The notes under the pieces: generated by a model
Databases searched by the model: none
What the model saw: the letters and a program-made list of their open reading frames with translations, nothing else
Told to the model about the DNA's origin: nothing
DNA from: Actinacidiphila sp. DG2A-62
GTDB lineage: Bacteria; Actinomycetota; Actinomycetes; Streptomycetales; Streptomycetaceae
Reading direction: 5' to 3'
NCBI RefSeq assembly: GCF_035825295.1
Contig: NZ_JAYMGI010000002.1
Span: 5,633,501 to 5,697,500 of the forward strand
Length of the DNA: 64,000 bases
Made by a program: the position numbers and the translations under genes
Part shown: positions 8,013 to 15,630 of the stretch, piece after piece
Layout of the letters: each line of letters starts with the position of its first letter
Numbering within the stretch: position 1 is the stretch's first letter

Positions 8013-9398
8013 GTGACGCCCACCGCCGGAAACGCCCCCGAGAAGCGCCCCGCCCGCCGGTTCACGCCCGGCCGCCGCCGCACCGCCGCGGCCGTCGCGG
8101 TCCTGGCCGCGGGGGCCGTCGCGCTGACCGCCTGCGGCGGCCACGGCGACGGCGGCTCCTCCAAGGCCGCAGCGGCCGTCACCTCCTCTCCCACGCCCTC
8201 CTCGACGTCGCCCTCGGCTTCCTCGTCGCCGGCCACCGACTCCGGCGGCGCGCACACCGACACCCAGGCGCGCGAGGACGCGAAGGCCGCCAAGCAGGCG
8301 TCGGCCGCGAAGATCACCATCACGCCCAAGGCCGGCAGCACCCGCGCGGCCACCCACGGCGCGGTGAAGGTCTCGGTCAGCGGCGGCACCCTGACCTCGG
8401 TGACCATGACCTCCAAGGCCACCGGGCACAAGGTCCGCGGCGCGCTGTCCGCCGACCGCACCACCTGGAAGCCCGCGGTCAACCTCGCCCGCGGCACCCA
8501 GTACACGATCGCCGCGCTCGCCAAGGACGCCGGCGGCCGCGTCGCCGCCGCGCACACCACCTTCGCCACCTCCTCGGCGACCAGCACGTTCGTCGGCTAC
8601 TTCACCCCCGAGGACGGCTCCACCGTGGGCGTCGGCATGCCGGTGTCGATCAACTTCGACAAGGCGATATCCCACGCCGACCGCGCCAAGGTGCAGCGGT
8701 CGATCGACGTGCGGTCGAGCAGCGGCCAGCAGGTCGTCGGCCACTGGTTCAGCTCCACCCGGCTCGACCTGCGCCCGCAGACCTACTGGCCGGCCGGCTC
8801 GCACGTCTCGCTGACCCTGTCGCTCAGGGGCGTCGAGGGCGCGCCGGGCGTCTACGGCGTGCAGAGCAAGACCGTCGGCTTCGACGTCGGCCGCTCGCAG
8901 GTGTCCACCGTGGACACCAGGACGCACATGATGACCGTGGTCCGCGACGGCCAGGTGATCAGGACCGTCCCGATCTCCGCCGGCTCCGCCGAGCACGAGA
9001 CGTACAACGGCCAGATGGTCATCTCCGAGAAGGACCAGACCACGCGCATGAACGGCGCGACGGTCGGCCTGACCGACAGCGACGGCAAGGGCGAGTACGA
9101 CATCCCCGACGTCCCGCACGCGATGCGGCTGAGCAGCTCCGGCACGTTCATCCACGGCAACTACTGGGGCGACAAGTCCGTCTTCGGCACCGCCAACACC
9201 AGCCACGGCTGCATCGGCCTCAGCGACGTCAAGGGCGGCAAGGACGCCACCACGGACGCGGCCTGGTTCTACGACAACTCGCTGGTCGGCGACGTGGTCG
9301 TGGCGAAGAACCCGGCGGACCGCACCATTCAGCCGGACAACGGGCTCAACGGGTGGAACCTGACGTGGTCGCAGTGGCTGGCGGGCTCGGCGCTCTGA
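8013..9398 (+). CDS. L,D-transpeptidase lipoprotein
   Basis: The 461-residue lipoprotein should form 3-3 peptidoglycan cross-links at the outer face of the membrane. The signal sequence ends in the lipobox LTAC at about residues 38-41, followed by a Ser/Thr/Pro-rich linker. Two Ig-like domains follow (about 100-310), as in actinobacterial Ldt proteins. The C-terminal YkuD domain carries FIHGNYW and the active-site SHGCIGLSD, with the catalytic Cys after HG. A Trp-rich C-terminal extension is typical of the mycobacterial LdtMt2 class. GTG 8013 has GGAGAG five bases upstream; an upstream in-frame ATG would spoil the signal peptide. Confidence 0.92.
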   Translation: MTPTAGNAPEKRPARRFTPGRRRTAAAVAVLAAGAVALTACGGHGDGGSSKAAAAVTSSPTPSSTSPSASSSPATDSGGAHTDTQAREDAKAAKQASAAKITITPKAGSTRAATHGAVKVSVSGGTLTSVTMTSKATGHKVRGALSADRTTWKPAVNLARGTQYTIAALAKDAGGRVAAAHTTFATSSATSTFVGYFTPEDGSTVGVGMPVSINFDKAISHADRAKVQRSIDVRSSSGQQVVGHWFSSTRLDLRPQTYWPAGSHVSLTLSLRGVEGAPGVYGVQSKTVGFDVGRSQVSTVDTRTHMMTVVRDGQVIRTVPISAGSAEHETYNGQMVISEKDQTTRMNGATVGLTDSDGKGEYDIPDVPHAMRLSSSGTFIHGNYWGDKSVFGTANTSHGCIGLSDVKGGKDATTDAAWFYDNSLVGDVVVAKNPADRTIQPDNGLNGWNLTWSQWLAGSAL

Positions 9399-9399
9399 C

Positions 9400-10637
9400 C
9401 CCAGGAACGCCCCCGTCGTCCCCCGGGGTCCGGGGGCGTCCCCCGCGCGGGCCCCGGCCCACGGCCCGGCCATCCACTCGGCCGGGTCGTCCAGGACGGT
9501 GCGCACCGCGCTGTAGGCGGCGCCGCGCAGCACCCCGTCGCTGCCCAGCCGCGAGGTGACCACATCCTCCGGACGCCACTGGCGGTCGGTGACGCGGTCG
9601 GCCAGCTCGCGGCGCACCCCCGGCAGCAGCCACGGCGCCAGGTCCGCCAGCGGCCCGCCGACCACCACGGCCTGCGGGTCCAGCAGGTTCACCGCGCCGC
9701 TCAGCGCGATGCCGAGCGCCGCGCCGGCCTCCTCCAGCGCCCGCAGCGCGTCGGGGGCGCCCGCGGCGGCGGCGGTGCGCAGCGCGGGCACCCGGCCGTC
9801 GCCGATCCCGGCCGCCCGCAGCAGCGCCTGTTCGCCGGCGAACGTCTCCAGGCAGCCGTGCGCGCCGCACGAGCACCGCGGCCCGTCCGGCCGCACCGGC
9901 ACGTGGCCCAGCTCGCCGGCGAAGCCGCGGGCGCCGCGGAACAGCCGGCCCTCCACCACCACGGCGGCGCCGATGCCGATCTCGGCGGACACGTGCACGA
10001 AGTCGGCGAGGCGGTCGTGGCCGCCGAGCCACAGCTCGGCGAGCGCGCCCAGGTTGGCCTCGTTGTCCACGGTCACGGGGCCGGGGCCGAGCGCGTCGGC
10101 GACCTGGACGTTCTCCCAGCCCAGGTTGGGGGCGCGCAGCACCGTGCCGCGGTCGCGGCCGACCAGTCCCGGCACGGCGACCGTCACGGCCACCGGGTGC
10201 AGGTCCTCGGCGCGGGCCCGGTCGGCGACGCGCGCGGTCAGCTCGGCCAGCTCGGCGAGCACTCGCGCGGCCGGGCGGCCCCGGTTGGCCGCGGGCACCT
10301 GGGCGCGGTGGCGCATCCGGCCGCGCAGGTCGCTCACGCAGGCGGCGAGGTGGTCCACGCCGATCTCCGCGCCGATGCCCGCGGGGCCGGTGTCGGACAG
10401 GGCGAGCACGGTGCCGGGGCGGCCGACGGTGCCGGGGCGCCGGGCGCCGCGCTCCTCGACGAGTCCGGCGGCCAGGAGGTCGTCGACGAGGGTCGAGACG
10501 GTGGCGCGGGTCACGCCGATCTCCGCGGCGACCGCGGCGCGGGTCATGTCGTCGGCCGAGGCGAGCGTACGGAGCACCTCCGCGAGGTTCCGCCTCCTCA
10601 ACCCGGCCTGCGGGCCGGCCCCTCTGCCCTTCCCCAC
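9400..10637 (-). CDS. xylR: ROK-family repressor, probable xylose repressor, stop codon missing
   Basis: The protein has an N-terminal winged helix (TRAAVAAEIGVTRATVSTLV, about 30-50) and a ROK sugar-binding domain. The ROK zinc cluster CSCGAHGCLE follows GELGHVP, and an ATPase-like PNLGWENV is present. GTG 10637 has GGAGGGAG six bases upstream. It lies next to xylB and opposite xylA, so XylR is the natural assignment. Family members end near VLDDPAEW (about 9470). Here the frame has no stop there; it continues through the terminator and antisense to the whole Ldt gene until 7713. The given end, 9400, is the plausible gene limit and not a seen stop codon. A frameshift or point change is suspected; the other two frames stop at 9346 and 9329. 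Confidence 0.75.
9407..9439. terminator. bidirectional terminator between Ldt and the ROK gene
   Basis: ACGCCCCCG (9407-9415) is perfectly complementary to CGGGGGCGT (9431-9439), with a further CCCC/GGGG pairing in the loop. There is no U-tract, as is common in streptomycetes. It lies between two convergent genes. Confidence 0.55.
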
Positions 10638-10730
10638 GTCAGGCTCCCTCCATCGCTCAAGTATCCGTTCGCCGACTCGGCGCCGAGCGCCGGCCCCGGT
10701 CGGCTCGGCGCCGGGCGTTGCCCAGGGGCG

Positions 10731-10880
10731 CGGGGAACTGCTCCCCCAGACTCCGTCCGGGAGGTACCCCCAGCAACCACCCACCGGCCGGTGGTCCGGA
10801 TCGGACCGATCTGCCCCTTCGGGGCGGTGACGACCTGCGGGCCGCAGAAGCCTGGGCGCGCAGTTCCCCGCGCCCCTGAC
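10731..10880. repeat. dispersed inverted-repeat element, copy 2, with nested hairpin repeat
   Basis: The arms CAGGGGCGCGGGGAACTG (about 10731-10748) and CAGTTCCCCGCGCCCCTG (about 10860-10878) are complementary. The loop shares ACCGGCCGGTGGTCCGGAT, CCCCTTCGGG and GGTGACGACCTGCGGGCCG with copy 1 at 5309-5438. Inside the left arm, about 10749-10775, lies an extra 34-base hairpin element (reverse of GCTGGGGGTACCTCCCG...). A relative of that element sits inside the gene at 19713-21830. Outer flanks GCGCCGGGCG and CGCCCGGCGT extend the pairing. The whole 10638-10922 gap between xylB and the repressor holds no gene. Confidence 0.72.
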
Positions 10881-10922
10881 GGCTCAGCGCCCGGCGTCGG
10901 GCCGGCGCAGCCGGGGTGCGGC

Positions 10923-12406
10923 TCAACGCCCGGCGCCGAGGCCGGCCAGGGGGAGGGCGTCGGCCAGCCGGGCCAGCGCGGCGTCGTCGCGGGGGAGCGG
11001 CGGGTGCACGGGGCCGCGGGAGGTGGCCCAGCGCTCCGCGATCGCCGCCGGCTCCTCCCCGGTCAGCAGCGTCGCCGCCTGCACCGCCGCGCCGAGCGCG
11101 ACCAGCTCCTGCGCCTCGGGCACCTGGACCGCTCGCCCCGACAGCCGCCGCACCGTCTGCAGCCACGCCGTCCCCCGCGCGCCGCCGCCGATCAGCAGCA
11201 GCGGCTCCGACGAGCCGGCCCCGTACCGCCCGAAGCCCCCGTACCGCGCGAAGCCCCCGTACCGCCCGCCTCGCCGTCCACCGCCAGCACCTGGTCCAGC
11301 GCGGCCAGCAGCGCGTACACCGCGCCGTCGTACGCGCCCTGGAGCACCTGGCCCGCGGTCGTCTCGTGGCGCAGGCCGCTGAGCAGGCCGGAGGCGTAGG
11401 GGAGGTTGGGGGTGCGCTCGCCGTCGAGGAAGGGGAGGAAGGCGACCGAGCCGCCGGGGTCGACGTCCTCCCGGTCGCGCCCGAGCAGCGAGGCCACCTT
11501 GTCCACGGCCAGCGTGCAGTTGAGCGTGCAGGCCAGCGGCAGCCAGCCGCCGTCCGCGGAGGCGAACCCGGCGACGATGCCCGAGTCGTCGGTGGGCCGG
11601 CGCCGCGAGACGGAGTAGACCGTGCCGGACGTGCCGAGGCTGAGCACCGCGCGGCCGGGGGTCAGCCCGAGGCCGAGCGCCGCAGCCGCGTTGTCGCCGG
11701 TGCCCGCGCCGACCGCCGCGCCGGCCTTCACCGGCAGCCCCTCGCGCACCGTCCCGGCCCGCTCGCCCGCGCCCAGCACCCGCGGCAGCAGGGCGGGGTC
11801 CAGGCCGACCGAGCCGAGCAGCTCCTCGTCGTAGGACTCGCCGTCGGTGGCCCACCAGCCGGTGCCGGACGCGTCGCCGCGGTCGGTGACCGCCGCGCCC
11901 GACAGCCGCTCGGTGAGGAAGTCGTGCGGCAGCCGCACCGCCGCCGCGGCCTTCGCCGCGTCCGGCTCGTGCTCGCGCAGCCACGCCCACTTCGCGATCG
12001 TGAAGCTCGCGCCCGGCACCGAGCCGAACCGCTCGGCCCACCACGCAGCGCCGTACCGCTCGACCAGCGCGGCGGCCTGCGGCGCGGACCGCACGTCGTT
12101 CCACAGCAGCGCGGGCCGCAGCGGCGCGCCCTGGGCGTCCAGCACCACCAGTCCGTGCTGCTGGCCGCCCACCGCTATCGCCTCGGCCCGGCCCGCGTAG
12201 CCGCCGAGCTGGTCGAGCGCGGACAGCAGCGCCCGCCACCAGACCTCGGGGTCGGTCTCGCGGGCCGACCCCGCGCTGACGGTGTGCTGCGCCTGGCCGC
12301 GGGCCAGCACCGCGCCGGTCGCCGCGTCCACCGCCAGCACCTTCGTGGACTGCGTCGAGCTGTCCACGCCGAGCACCACCGGCCCGTGCGAACCCTGCTG
12401 CGCCAT
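10923..12406 (-). pseudogene. xylB: xylulokinase, one frameshift
   Basis: The FGGY-family kinase phosphorylates D-xylulose in the cytoplasm. The first ~380 residues are normal: VLGVDSSTQSTKVLAVD, GGQQHGLV, GTGDNAAAALGLG, SLGTSGTVYSVS. The product then runs into a 15-base repeat near 11219-11265, read as GTGAS, and stops at 11192. The true C-terminus (EPLLLIGGGARGTAWLQ to LPLAGLGAGR) continues in another frame to 10923. The shift equals one missing base and lies in the repeat with its GGGGG runs. Without it the protein would have about 494 residues, near family length. Either replication slippage or a homopolymer sequencing error would explain it. Confidence 0.85.
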
Positions 12407-12520
12407 GTGATCCCGATCCCTTCACCGACGTCGTCGTGCTTCCGCGTTGCCCCGCGTATCCCGCCCATGGTGGGCCCGGCGCGCCCTTTTCGGGAGCACC
12501 CACTTCACATCATGGGCTTC

Positions 12521-12552
12521 GCATACTAATTTGTTCAACAGTCTGACGAATA
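12521..12552. promoter_or_regulatory. AT-rich divergent xylA/xylB promoter with candidate XylR operator
   Basis: The segment ACTAATTTGTTCAACAGTCTG is the only AT-rich stretch in the 159-base divergent gap. It contains the palindrome TGTTCAACA. TTTGTT and AACA half-sites flanked by CTAAT resemble XylR (ROK) operators known from Bacillus. It lies 15-45 bases before xylA and 115-145 bases before xylB, so one repressor could control both. Confidence 0.6.
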
Positions 12553-12565
12553 GGAGCCGACCGCG

Positions 12566-13747
12566 ATGACCTCACCCTCACCCCTCACCCCGGCACCCGA
12601 GCACAAGTTCACCTTCGGCCTGTGGACGGTCGGGTGGCAGGGCCGGGACCCCTTCGGCGACGCGACCCGCCCGGCGCTCGACCCGGTCGAGTCCGTCACC
12701 CGCCTCGCCGAGCTGGGCGCCTACGGCGTCACCTTCCACGACGACGACCTGATCCCGTTCGGCGCGACCGACGCCGAGCGCGAGGGCCACATCAAGCGCT
12801 TCCGGCAGGCGCTGGACGCCACCGGCATGACCGTGCCGATGGCCACCACCAACCTCTTCACCCACCCGGTCTTCAAGGACGGCGCCTTCACCGCCAACGA
12901 CCGCGACGTGCGCCGCTTCGCGCTGCGCAAGACCATCCGCAACATCGACCTGGCGGTGGAGCTGGGCGCGAAGACCTACGTGGCCTGGGGCGGCCGCGAG
13001 GGCGCGGAGTCCGGCGCGGCCAAGGACGTGCGGGTGGCGCTGGACCGGATGAAGGAGGCGTTCGACCTGCTCGGCCAGTACGTCACCGAGCAGGGCTACG
13101 ACCTGCGGTTCGCCGTCGAGCCCAAGCCGAACGAGCCGCGCGGCGACATCCTGCTGCCGACCGTCGGCCACGCGCTGGCGTTCATCAACTCCCTGGAGCG
13201 GCCCGACATCGTCGGCGTCAACCCCGAGGTCGGCCACGAGCAGATGGCCGGGCTGAACGTCCCGCACGGCATCGCGCAGGCGCTGTGGCACGGCAAGCTC
13301 TTCCACATCGACCTCAACGGCCAGTCCGGCATCAAGTACGACCAGGACCTGCGCTTCGGCGCCGGCGACCTGCGCGCCGCGTTCTGGCTGGTCGACCTGC
13401 TGGAGACGGCCGGCTACGACGGCCCGCGGCACTTCGACTTCAAGCCGCCGCGGACCGAGGACATCTCCGGCGTGTGGGCGTCGGCGGCCGGCTGCATGCG
13501 CAACTACCTGCTGCTCAAGGAGCGCGCCGCGGCCTTCCGCGCCGACCCCGAGGTCCAGGAGGCGCTGCGCGCCTCGCGCCTGGACGAGCTGGCCCGGCCC
13601 ACCCTCGGCGACGGCGAGACGCTCGCGGACCTGCTCGCCGACCGCGCGGCCTTCGAGGACTTCGACCCGCAGGCGGCGGCCGAGCGCGGCATGGCCTTCG
13701 AGCGCCTCGACCAGCTCGCGATGGACCACCTCCTGCGCGCCCGCTGA
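12566..13747 (+). CDS. xylA: xylose isomerase
   Basis: The 393-residue cytoplasmic enzyme interconverts D-xylose and D-xylulose (also glucose and fructose). It is the shorter class I form typical of actinomycetes. Active-site and metal segments visible are VTFHDDDLIPFGA, TYVAWGGREGAESG, FAVEPKPNEPRGDI, VNPEVGHEQMAGLN, HIDLNGQSGIKYDQDLRFG and FDFKPPRTED. Length and motif order are complete. It diverges from xylB and is followed by a strong terminator. The ATG at 12566 follows TAGGAGCCGACCGCG, with AGGAG about ten bases upstream. Confidence 0.97.
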   Translation: MTSPSPLTPAPEHKFTFGLWTVGWQGRDPFGDATRPALDPVESVTRLAELGAYGVTFHDDDLIPFGATDAEREGHIKRFRQALDATGMTVPMATTNLFTHPVFKDGAFTANDRDVRRFALRKTIRNIDLAVELGAKTYVAWGGREGAESGAAKDVRVALDRMKEAFDLLGQYVTEQGYDLRFAVEPKPNEPRGDILLPTVGHALAFINSLERPDIVGVNPEVGHEQMAGLNVPHGIAQALWHGKLFHIDLNGQSGIKYDQDLRFGAGDLRAAFWLVDLLETAGYDGPRHFDFKPPRTEDISGVWASAAGCMRNYLLLKERAAAFRADPEVQEALRASRLDELARPTLGDGETLADLLADRAAFEDFDPQAAAERGMAFERLDQLAMDHLLRAR

Positions 13748-13770
13748 GTCGCGGCCCCCGGAAACGGACC

Positions 13771-13858
13771 GGCTTCCGACCGGCTCCCGACCGGCTCCCG
13801 ACCGGCTCCCGACCGGCTCCCGGCCGGCTCCCGGCCGGCTTCCGGCCGGCTCCCGGCC
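13771..13858. repeat. eight tandem copies of an 11-base unit
   Basis: Eight consecutive units of GGCTCCCGACC or GGCTCCCGGCC follow xylA. Variation is limited to the third and ninth positions from each unit's pattern. They are flanked by CCCCGGAAACGGACC (13756-13770) and CCCCGGAAAAACGGACC (about 13868-13884). The array is non-coding and could vary in copy number between strains. Confidence 0.85.
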
Positions 13859-13880
13859 GCGACCCGGCCCCGGAAAAACG

Positions 13881-13918
13881 GACCGGCCCCCGGCGCCTGC
13901 TGGCGCCGGGGGCCGGTC
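13881..13918. terminator. strong terminator after xylA
   Basis: A perfect 17-base-pair stem (13881-13897 with 13902-13918) is closed by the four-base loop TGCT. It lies between convergent xylA and the secreted-protein gene ending at 13933 and can serve both. No U-tract follows. Confidence 0.85.
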
Positions 13919-13932
13919 TCGTGCCCGACGTG

Positions 13933-15630
13933 TCAGACGACGTCGACGAAGACCGCCGCCGCGTCGCTCTCGAAGTGCGTGGCGTCACCGAAGTACTGGA
14001 TCAGCCAGCGGCCGTCCTGCACCGCCTTGGACGTGAACTTCGCGTGGCCGGTCGCGTCGGTGCGGCCGTAGGCGAGGTACGTCCACCTGGTGCTGCCCTT
14101 GGGCTGGAAGTACAGCTCCACATGCTGCCCGGCGAAGGGCTTCCACACGCCGCCGACGTCCTGCTTGAGGTTGCCGGTCAACGTCAGCGTGGAGCCCTTC
14201 TTCACCCGCGCGCTGTTGGCGTACATCTGGAAGATCCGCGTGTTGGTGCGGGTCAGGTGCACCACCGGCCCGTTGCTCGCGACCAACTGGTCGGAGACGG
14301 CGTGCCGCACCTGGTAGTAGCCGTCCAGGTAGCCGAACGTGGTGATCTTGAACGAGCCGTCGATCGAGGTCAGGTTGGTGCCGGCCAGGCCCTTCCAGCC
14401 GGTCTTCCCGTCCTTGGAGTACCACAGGCCGACGTTCTGGCCGTAGGTCGAGTCGCCGCGGTGGTAGGTGCGCAGCAGCTTGCCCGAGACGGTGACCCGG
14501 TCGTCCACCGACAGCGACGAGGAGACGCCGGTGAGCACCGACTCGTCCGGAACCGCCACCGTGCCGCTCGCCTCGCCGCGGCGGAACGGCTGGTCCACGT
14601 CCACGGCCCACGTGCCGTTGGACTCCGGATCGCCGGGCAGCGCCAGCGTGAAGTGCCCGGTGGCGTCGGTGACCGCGTGGACCTGGAACCCGCCGCCCTG
14701 CTGGAAGGAGGCGACGACCGGCACGCCGGCCAGCTCGGTCACGCTGCCGGTGGTGGTGTGCACGTCCCCGCTGAGGGTGAGGGACTGACCCGGCAGCACC
14801 CGCTTCAGGTTCGCGGTGGCGGTGACCGCCACCGTGGCGTCCTGGTACTGCGGCTGGGCCGAGGGGGTCGAGGCCTGGCCGTGGGCCTGGTCGGAGTCCT
14901 CGGTGTAGTTCGCGGTGAAGTGCTCCTCGTCGGACAGCGCGAACGTGGTGCTGAACCGCCCGTCCGCGCCGGTCACCGCGGTCTTCGTCGCCTGGCCGTA
15001 GCCCATGACGACGCTCACCGTGCGGTCGGCCAGCGGAACCAGGACGCCGCTGCCGGGCCGCCTGCCCATGAGCGCGCCGCCGACGGTCTCCGAGGTGTGG
15101 TCGGCGTCGACCACCGCGGGGTCCAGGGTCACCGCGCCGGTCGGCTGGGTCACCGGAGCGCCCGGCGTTCCGTCCGGCTTGGTGAAGACCGGGATCATGG
15201 TGAAATCGAGGGCGCCGGGCTCGGTCCTGGTGACCGTCTCGCCCTTGCTGTCGGTCGCGGTCAGCTCGACGTCGTAGCGGCCGAGCCGCGGCAGCTCGCC
15301 GCCGTCGTCGACCAGCTTCAGCGGGCTGCCGGGCCCCCAGCCGTAGCCGTTGTCGAGCAGGGACCGCACGGCGACGGGTGCTCCGGCGTCGAGGACGGTC
15401 GCGGTCACCGAGGTGACCGTGGTGTCCGCCTGGTCGGTCCACACCGCGACCCCGAAGGACCCGTGGTCCTGTCCGTCGGCGGTCACGTAGCCGATGCCGA
15501 TCGGGTCCAGGGGCGCCGAGGCGCGGGCGGGGGCGGCGGTCAGCACAATGCCGCAGACCGCGGCGGCCACCACGGAGGCGGCCAGGGCGCGGCGGCCACG
15601 CGGTCTGCCGCGGAGGAGGTCAGCGCGCAT
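13933..15630 (-). CDS. secreted beta-rich repeat protein, paralogue 2
   Basis: The 565-residue protein has a signal peptide (RRALAASVVAAAVCGIVL, cleavage near ARASA-PL, ~39). Four or five Ig/MSCRAMM-like units follow, each with strands like RVTVSGKL, VGLWYSKDGKTGWKGL and GHFTLALPGD. I recognise no catalytic motif or anchor, so it is probably released. Its start overlaps the end of the upstream gene by 11 bases, and the two share units (YSKDGKTGW/YSANGKTGW, QPKGSTRW/KPRGDTQW). They therefore look like a tandem duplication in one operon with translational coupling. Adhesion or scaffold roles are guesses. Confidence 0.8.
   Translation of the reverse strand: MRADLLRGRPRGRRALAASVVAAAVCGIVLTAAPARASAPLDPIGIGYVTADGQDHGSFGVAVWTDQADTTVTSVTATVLDAGAPVAVRSLLDNGYGWGPGSPLKLVDDGGELPRLGRYDVELTATDSKGETVTRTEPGALDFTMIPVFTKPDGTPGAPVTQPTGAVTLDPAVVDADHTSETVGGALMGRRPGSGVLVPLADRTVSVVMGYGQATKTAVTGADGRFSTTFALSDEEHFTANYTEDSDQAHGQASTPSAQPQYQDATVAVTATANLKRVLPGQSLTLSGDVHTTTGSVTELAGVPVVASFQQGGGFQVHAVTDATGHFTLALPGDPESNGTWAVDVDQPFRRGEASGTVAVPDESVLTGVSSSLSVDDRVTVSGKLLRTYHRGDSTYGQNVGLWYSKDGKTGWKGLAGTNLTSIDGSFKITTFGYLDGYYQVRHAVSDQLVASNGPVVHLTRTNTRIFQMYANSARVKKGSTLTLTGNLKQDVGGVWKPFAGQHVELYFQPKGSTRWTYLAYGRTDATGHAKFTSKAVQDGRWLIQYFGDATHFESDAAAVFVDVV

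Noticed and set aside
11192..11280. Programmed -1 frameshifting in xylB
   Set aside because: No X-XXY-YYZ slippery heptamer or downstream pseudoknot was seen; slippage or error is simpler.
13771..13858. CRISPR array
   Set aside because: The 11-base units are directly contiguous without spacers; this is a minisatellite.
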